Origin: Clostridia bacterium | GTDB lineage: Bacteria > Bacillota > Clostridia > Christensenellales > Aristaeellaceae | Reading direction: 5' to 3' | DNA: 7,182 nucleotides | NCBI GenBank assembly: GCA_017537105.1 | Contig: JAFWBZ010000109.1 | Location: forward strand, 1-7,182 | Shown here: positions 5,130 through 7,182 of the stretch, one piece after another | Layout: each line of letters starts with the position of its first letter | Position numbering within the stretch: the first letter of the stretch is position 1 | Made by a program: the position numbers and the translations under genes | Notes under the pieces: model-generated | Databases searched by the model: none | What the model saw: only the letters and a program-made list of their open reading frames with translations | What the model was told of the DNA's origin: nothing

Positions 5130-6611
5130 CTACAGCGTCACGCCCTGCTTGAAGATGGCGAGATCGTGGAAGCCGTTGATCTCATTGCGGGTTTGCTTGC
5201 CGCCCGCGACGGCGAGCACGTAATCCATCAGGTCCTGGCCCAGCTCGTCCAGCGTCATGCCGGAGAGCAGGCGGCCGGCGTCGAAGTCGATCCAGTTGCG
5301 CTTCTTCTGGGCAAGCGGGCTGTTGCTGGCGATCTTCACCGTGGGCACCGGGCAGCCAAAGGGCGTGCCGCGGCCCGTGGAGAAGAGTACGATCTGCGCG
5401 CCGGACACCGCCAGCGCGGTGGAGGCGACGAGGTCGTTGCCGGGAGCGCTCAGCAGGTTCAGGCCGGGATGGGCCACCTTCTCGGCGTACTTCAGCACGC
5501 CCTTCACCGGGCCGGAGCCGCTCTTCTGGGTGCAGCCCAGGGCCTTGTCCTCCAGCGTGGTGATGCCGCCCGCCTTGTTGCCGGGAGAGGGGTTCTCGTA
5601 CACCGGCATGTGGTAGGATTCGAAGTACTCCTTGAAGTCGTTGATCAGGTGCACGGTCTTTTCGAACAGCGCCTCGTCCTCGCAGCGGTCCATCAGGATG
5701 GTCTCGGCGCCGAACATCTCCGGCACCTCGGTGAGGATCGTGGAACCGCCCATGGACGTCAGGATGTCGGAGAAGACGCCGATGGTCGGATTGGCGGTGA
5801 TGCCGGACAGGCCGTCGGAGCCGCCGCACTTCAGGCCAACGACCAGCTGGTCGGCGGGGCAGGGCACGCGGACGTCCTTCCGCATGTTTTCCGCGAGCTC
5901 CTCGATCAGCGCTAGGCCCGCTTCTATCTCGTCCTCTACCTGCTGGCAGACCAGGAAGCGTACCCGCGATTCGTCGTACTCGCCCATGTGCGGCACGATC
6001 TGATCGATGCCGCTGTTCTCGCAGCCGAGGCCCAGCAGCAGCACGCCGCCGGCGTTGGGATGGGTGGCCAGATTGGCCAGCACCTGCCGGGTGTTGTCCT
6101 GATCGCCGCCCATCTGGGAACAGCCGTAGGGGTGGGGGAAGGCGTAGACGCCCTCCACGGAGCCGCCGACCAGCTTCTGCGCCATCTGCGCCAGCGCCTT
6201 GGCATTGTCGTTGACGCAGCCGACGGTGGGGATGATCCACAGCTCGTTGCGGATGCCGGGCCGCCCCAGCTTCCGGGGATAGCCGGGGAAGGTGACGGGC
6301 GTCCGCTTCTCCTGCGCCGGGTGTGTGGGATGGTATTCATAGGAATGGGCGCCGGAGAGCAGGGTGTGGATGTTCTGGGTGTGCACGTGGCCGCCCACGG
6401 GAATGTCCGCGGTGGCCTCGCCGATGGGATAGCCGTACTTGATGACCGGCTCGCCCTTCCGGATGTCCCGCAGCGCCACCTTGTGGCCCATGGGAAGGTC
6501 CTGCAGCAGCGTGACCTCGCCCGCACCGTAGTTGACGGTCTCGCCCGCACTCAGCGGCTGCAGCGCCACGGCGACCATATCCTTCGGGGTGATCTGTACC
6601 AGCTTGTTCAT
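5130..6611 (-). CDS. uxaA: Altronate dehydratase (altronate hydrolase)
   Basis: A 493-residue cytosolic enzyme that dehydrates D-altronate to 2-keto-3-deoxy-D-gluconate in galacturonate catabolism. It is collinear with E. coli UxaA (495 residues as recalled) from end to end. The N-terminal SAF domain (about 10-82) contains MGHKVALRDI and VGGHVHTQN. The large dehydratase domain follows, with RNELWIIPTVGCVN (121-134), YGCSQ (162-166), GLGCENSG (194-201), CGGSDGLSGI (262-271), ENPSPGNKAGGITTLEDK, LNLLSAPGND and FSTGRGTPFGCPVPTVK. The family is iron-dependent. The start ATG 6611 has GGAGAGGG (6618-6625) 6 nt upstream. It lies 96 nt downstream of uxaB on the same strand with no clear promoter between, so the two are probably co-transcribed from beyond the right edge. 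It ends facing the kinase gene, separated by the shared terminator. Nothing is broken or truncated. Confidence 0.97.
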   Translation of the reverse strand: MNKLVQITPKDMVAVALQPLSAGETVNYGAGEVTLLQDLPMGHKVALRDIRKGEPVIKYGYPIGEATADIPVGGHVHTQNIHTLLSGAHSYEYHPTHPAQEKRTPVTFPGYPRKLGRPGIRNELWIIPTVGCVNDNAKALAQMAQKLVGGSVEGVYAFPHPYGCSQMGGDQDNTRQVLANLATHPNAGGVLLLGLGCENSGIDQIVPHMGEYDESRVRFLVCQQVEDEIEAGLALIEELAENMRKDVRVPCPADQLVVGLKCGGSDGLSGITANPTIGVFSDILTSMGGSTILTEVPEMFGAETILMDRCEDEALFEKTVHLINDFKEYFESYHMPVYENPSPGNKAGGITTLEDKALGCTQKSGSGPVKGVLKYAEKVAHPGLNLLSAPGNDLVASTALAVSGAQIVLFSTGRGTPFGCPVPTVKIASNSPLAQKKRNWIDFDAGRLLSGMTLDELGQDLMDYVLAVAGGKQTRNEINGFHDLAIFKQGVTL

Positions 6612-6617
6612 GTGTAT

Positions 6618-6625
6618 CCCTCTCC
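6618..6625 (-). promoter_or_regulatory. Ribosome binding site of uxaA
   Basis: GGAGAGGG read on the minus strand, 6 nt before ATG 6611. It confirms the full-length start, which also matches the E. coli UxaA N-terminus. Confidence 0.7.
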
Positions 6626-6655
6626 GTTGTCGAATTGGTGGTTTTTCAGAGAAAC

Positions 6656-6683
6656 GGGGAACGGGAGGCTGTTTCAGTTCCCC
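6656..6683 (-). other. Weak hairpin in the uxaB-uxaA gap
   Basis: GGGGAAC (6656-6662) pairs with GTTCCCC (6677-6683) across a 14-nt loop. A second copy of the ATTCCCC word at 6684-6690 could compete for pairing. No good T-run follows on the minus strand. It may be an mRNA-stabilising or processing structure between two co-transcribed genes, or chance in GC-rich DNA. Confidence 0.3.
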
Positions 6684-6707
6684 ATTCCCCGGCTTGCGTT
6701 CGGTGGC

Positions 6708-7182
6708 TTACAGGCAGGCTTTGTAGGCTTCCTTGGCACCCTTTTCACGGATGACCTTCAGGATGCGGACGACCTCGGCCTCGAAGCCCTTGACCTCGGT
6801 CAGATCCTGTCCCCACATGTCGAGATTGGTCATCACGGCGTGTACCAGATCCTCGGCGGAGTCGTCCCTGTGGGCATAGTAGAAATCCAGCACCCAGCGA
6901 TCGTCGGAGACGATGTACTCGTTGCCCTTCGGGCGCCTGCAGACCATGCCCTTGTCGGTCAGCGCCTGGATGTCGTTAGAGAAGAAAGCGATGTAGGCGG
7001 CAAAGGAGGTGGTCAGGCAGGCGGGCAGCTTGCCCATCTGCTCCACGTAATCCAGGAAGGTGGGCATGTTGCGCGCGCGCCACTTGGAGGTGGAGTTCAG
7101 CGAAATGCTCATCAGCTCGTGGTTGACGAAGGGGTTGTTGAAGCGATCCTGCACGGCGGCCGCGAACTGCTTGCAGTCCTCC
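6708..7182 (-). CDS. uxaB: Tagaturonate reductase, C-terminal part (5' end outside window)
   Basis: The frame runs from the right edge to TAA at 6708-6710 and gives the last 157 residues. It matches the C-terminal domain of mannitol-dehydrogenase-family sugar-acid reductases, with a UxaB pattern: RFNNPFVNHELMSISLNSTSKW, then RNMPTFLDYVE, then GKLPACLTTSFAAYIAFF. UxaB reduces D-tagaturonate to D-altronate with NADH, the step before UxaA, which is encoded directly downstream. The whole enzyme is about 480 residues, so roughly the first two thirds, including the Rossmann domain and the Lys-Asn-His catalytic motif, lie outside the window. The neighbouring fructuronate/mannonate paralogue (UxuB) has the same fold; UxaB is favoured by the motif and by the adjacency to uxaA. 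A GTG at 7154 is in frame but internal, since the frame continues upstream. Confidence 0.9.
   Translation of the reverse strand, partial: EDCKQFAAAVQDRFNNPFVNHELMSISLNSTSKWRARNMPTFLDYVEQMGKLPACLTTSFAAYIAFFSNDIQALTDKGMVCRRPKGNEYIVSDDRWVLDFYYAHRDDSAEDLVHAVMTNLDMWGQDLTEVKGFEAEVVRILKVIREKGAKEAYKACL

Noticed and set aside
1..7182. Search for CRISPR arrays, tRNA or rRNA genes, insertion sequences, toxin-antitoxin pairs or defence genes
   Set aside because: No direct-repeat array, cloverleaf, transposase motif or terminal inverted repeats were seen by eye; the genes present are metabolic or housekeeping types.

Overview
The window is about 7.2 kb of GC-rich bacterial chromosome, densely coding. It has strong GGAGG-type ribosome binding sites, two GTG starts and textbook sigma-A-like promoters. 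Together with the gene families present (a ferredoxin-type aldo/keto reductase, an M42 aminopeptidase, a stand-alone Smr protein and hexuronate genes), this suggests an anaerobic, probably gut-associated member of the Bacillota (Clostridia-like). The lineage is an inference; no rRNA or other marker gene is present.

Layout. (1) Positions 1-590, minus strand: a gene running off the left edge. It encodes a small protein with an N-terminal zinc ribbon, a middle segment resembling the C-terminal domain of ribosomal protein L7/L12, and an Arg/Pro-rich tail. (2) Positions 591-778: a divergent intergenic region with two back-to-back promoters, each with a 17-bp spacer. (3) Positions 779-5007, plus strand: four genes in series, namely an aldo/keto reductase with two C-terminal [4Fe-4S] motifs, an M42 metallopeptidase, an 82-residue Smr-domain protein and a ribulokinase-like FGGY kinase. 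The last three are closely spaced (about 50 nt apart). The reductase is separated from the peptidase by 113 nt that hold a long hairpin. (4) Positions 5008-5129: a convergent intergenic region with a strong two-part hairpin, probably a bidirectional terminator. (5) Positions 5130-7182, minus strand: full-length altronate dehydratase (uxaA), preceded by the C-terminal third of tagaturonate reductase (uxaB), which runs off the right edge.

How the genes work together. UxaB and UxaA catalyse consecutive steps of the galacturonate branch of hexuronate catabolism (tagaturonate to altronate to 2-keto-3-deoxygluconate), which points to growth on pectin-derived sugar acids. The ribulokinase-like gene converging on them may belong to the same carbohydrate-utilisation neighbourhood, but no arabinose isomerase or epimerase gene is visible to confirm its substrate. 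The reductase, peptidase and Smr genes have no obvious metabolic link to the sugar genes.

Most of the window is ordinary metabolism and I see no mobile element, CRISPR array, tRNA or rRNA. The least familiar item is the zinc-ribbon/L7-L12-like protein at the left edge. The short, divergent ribulokinase-like protein is second.
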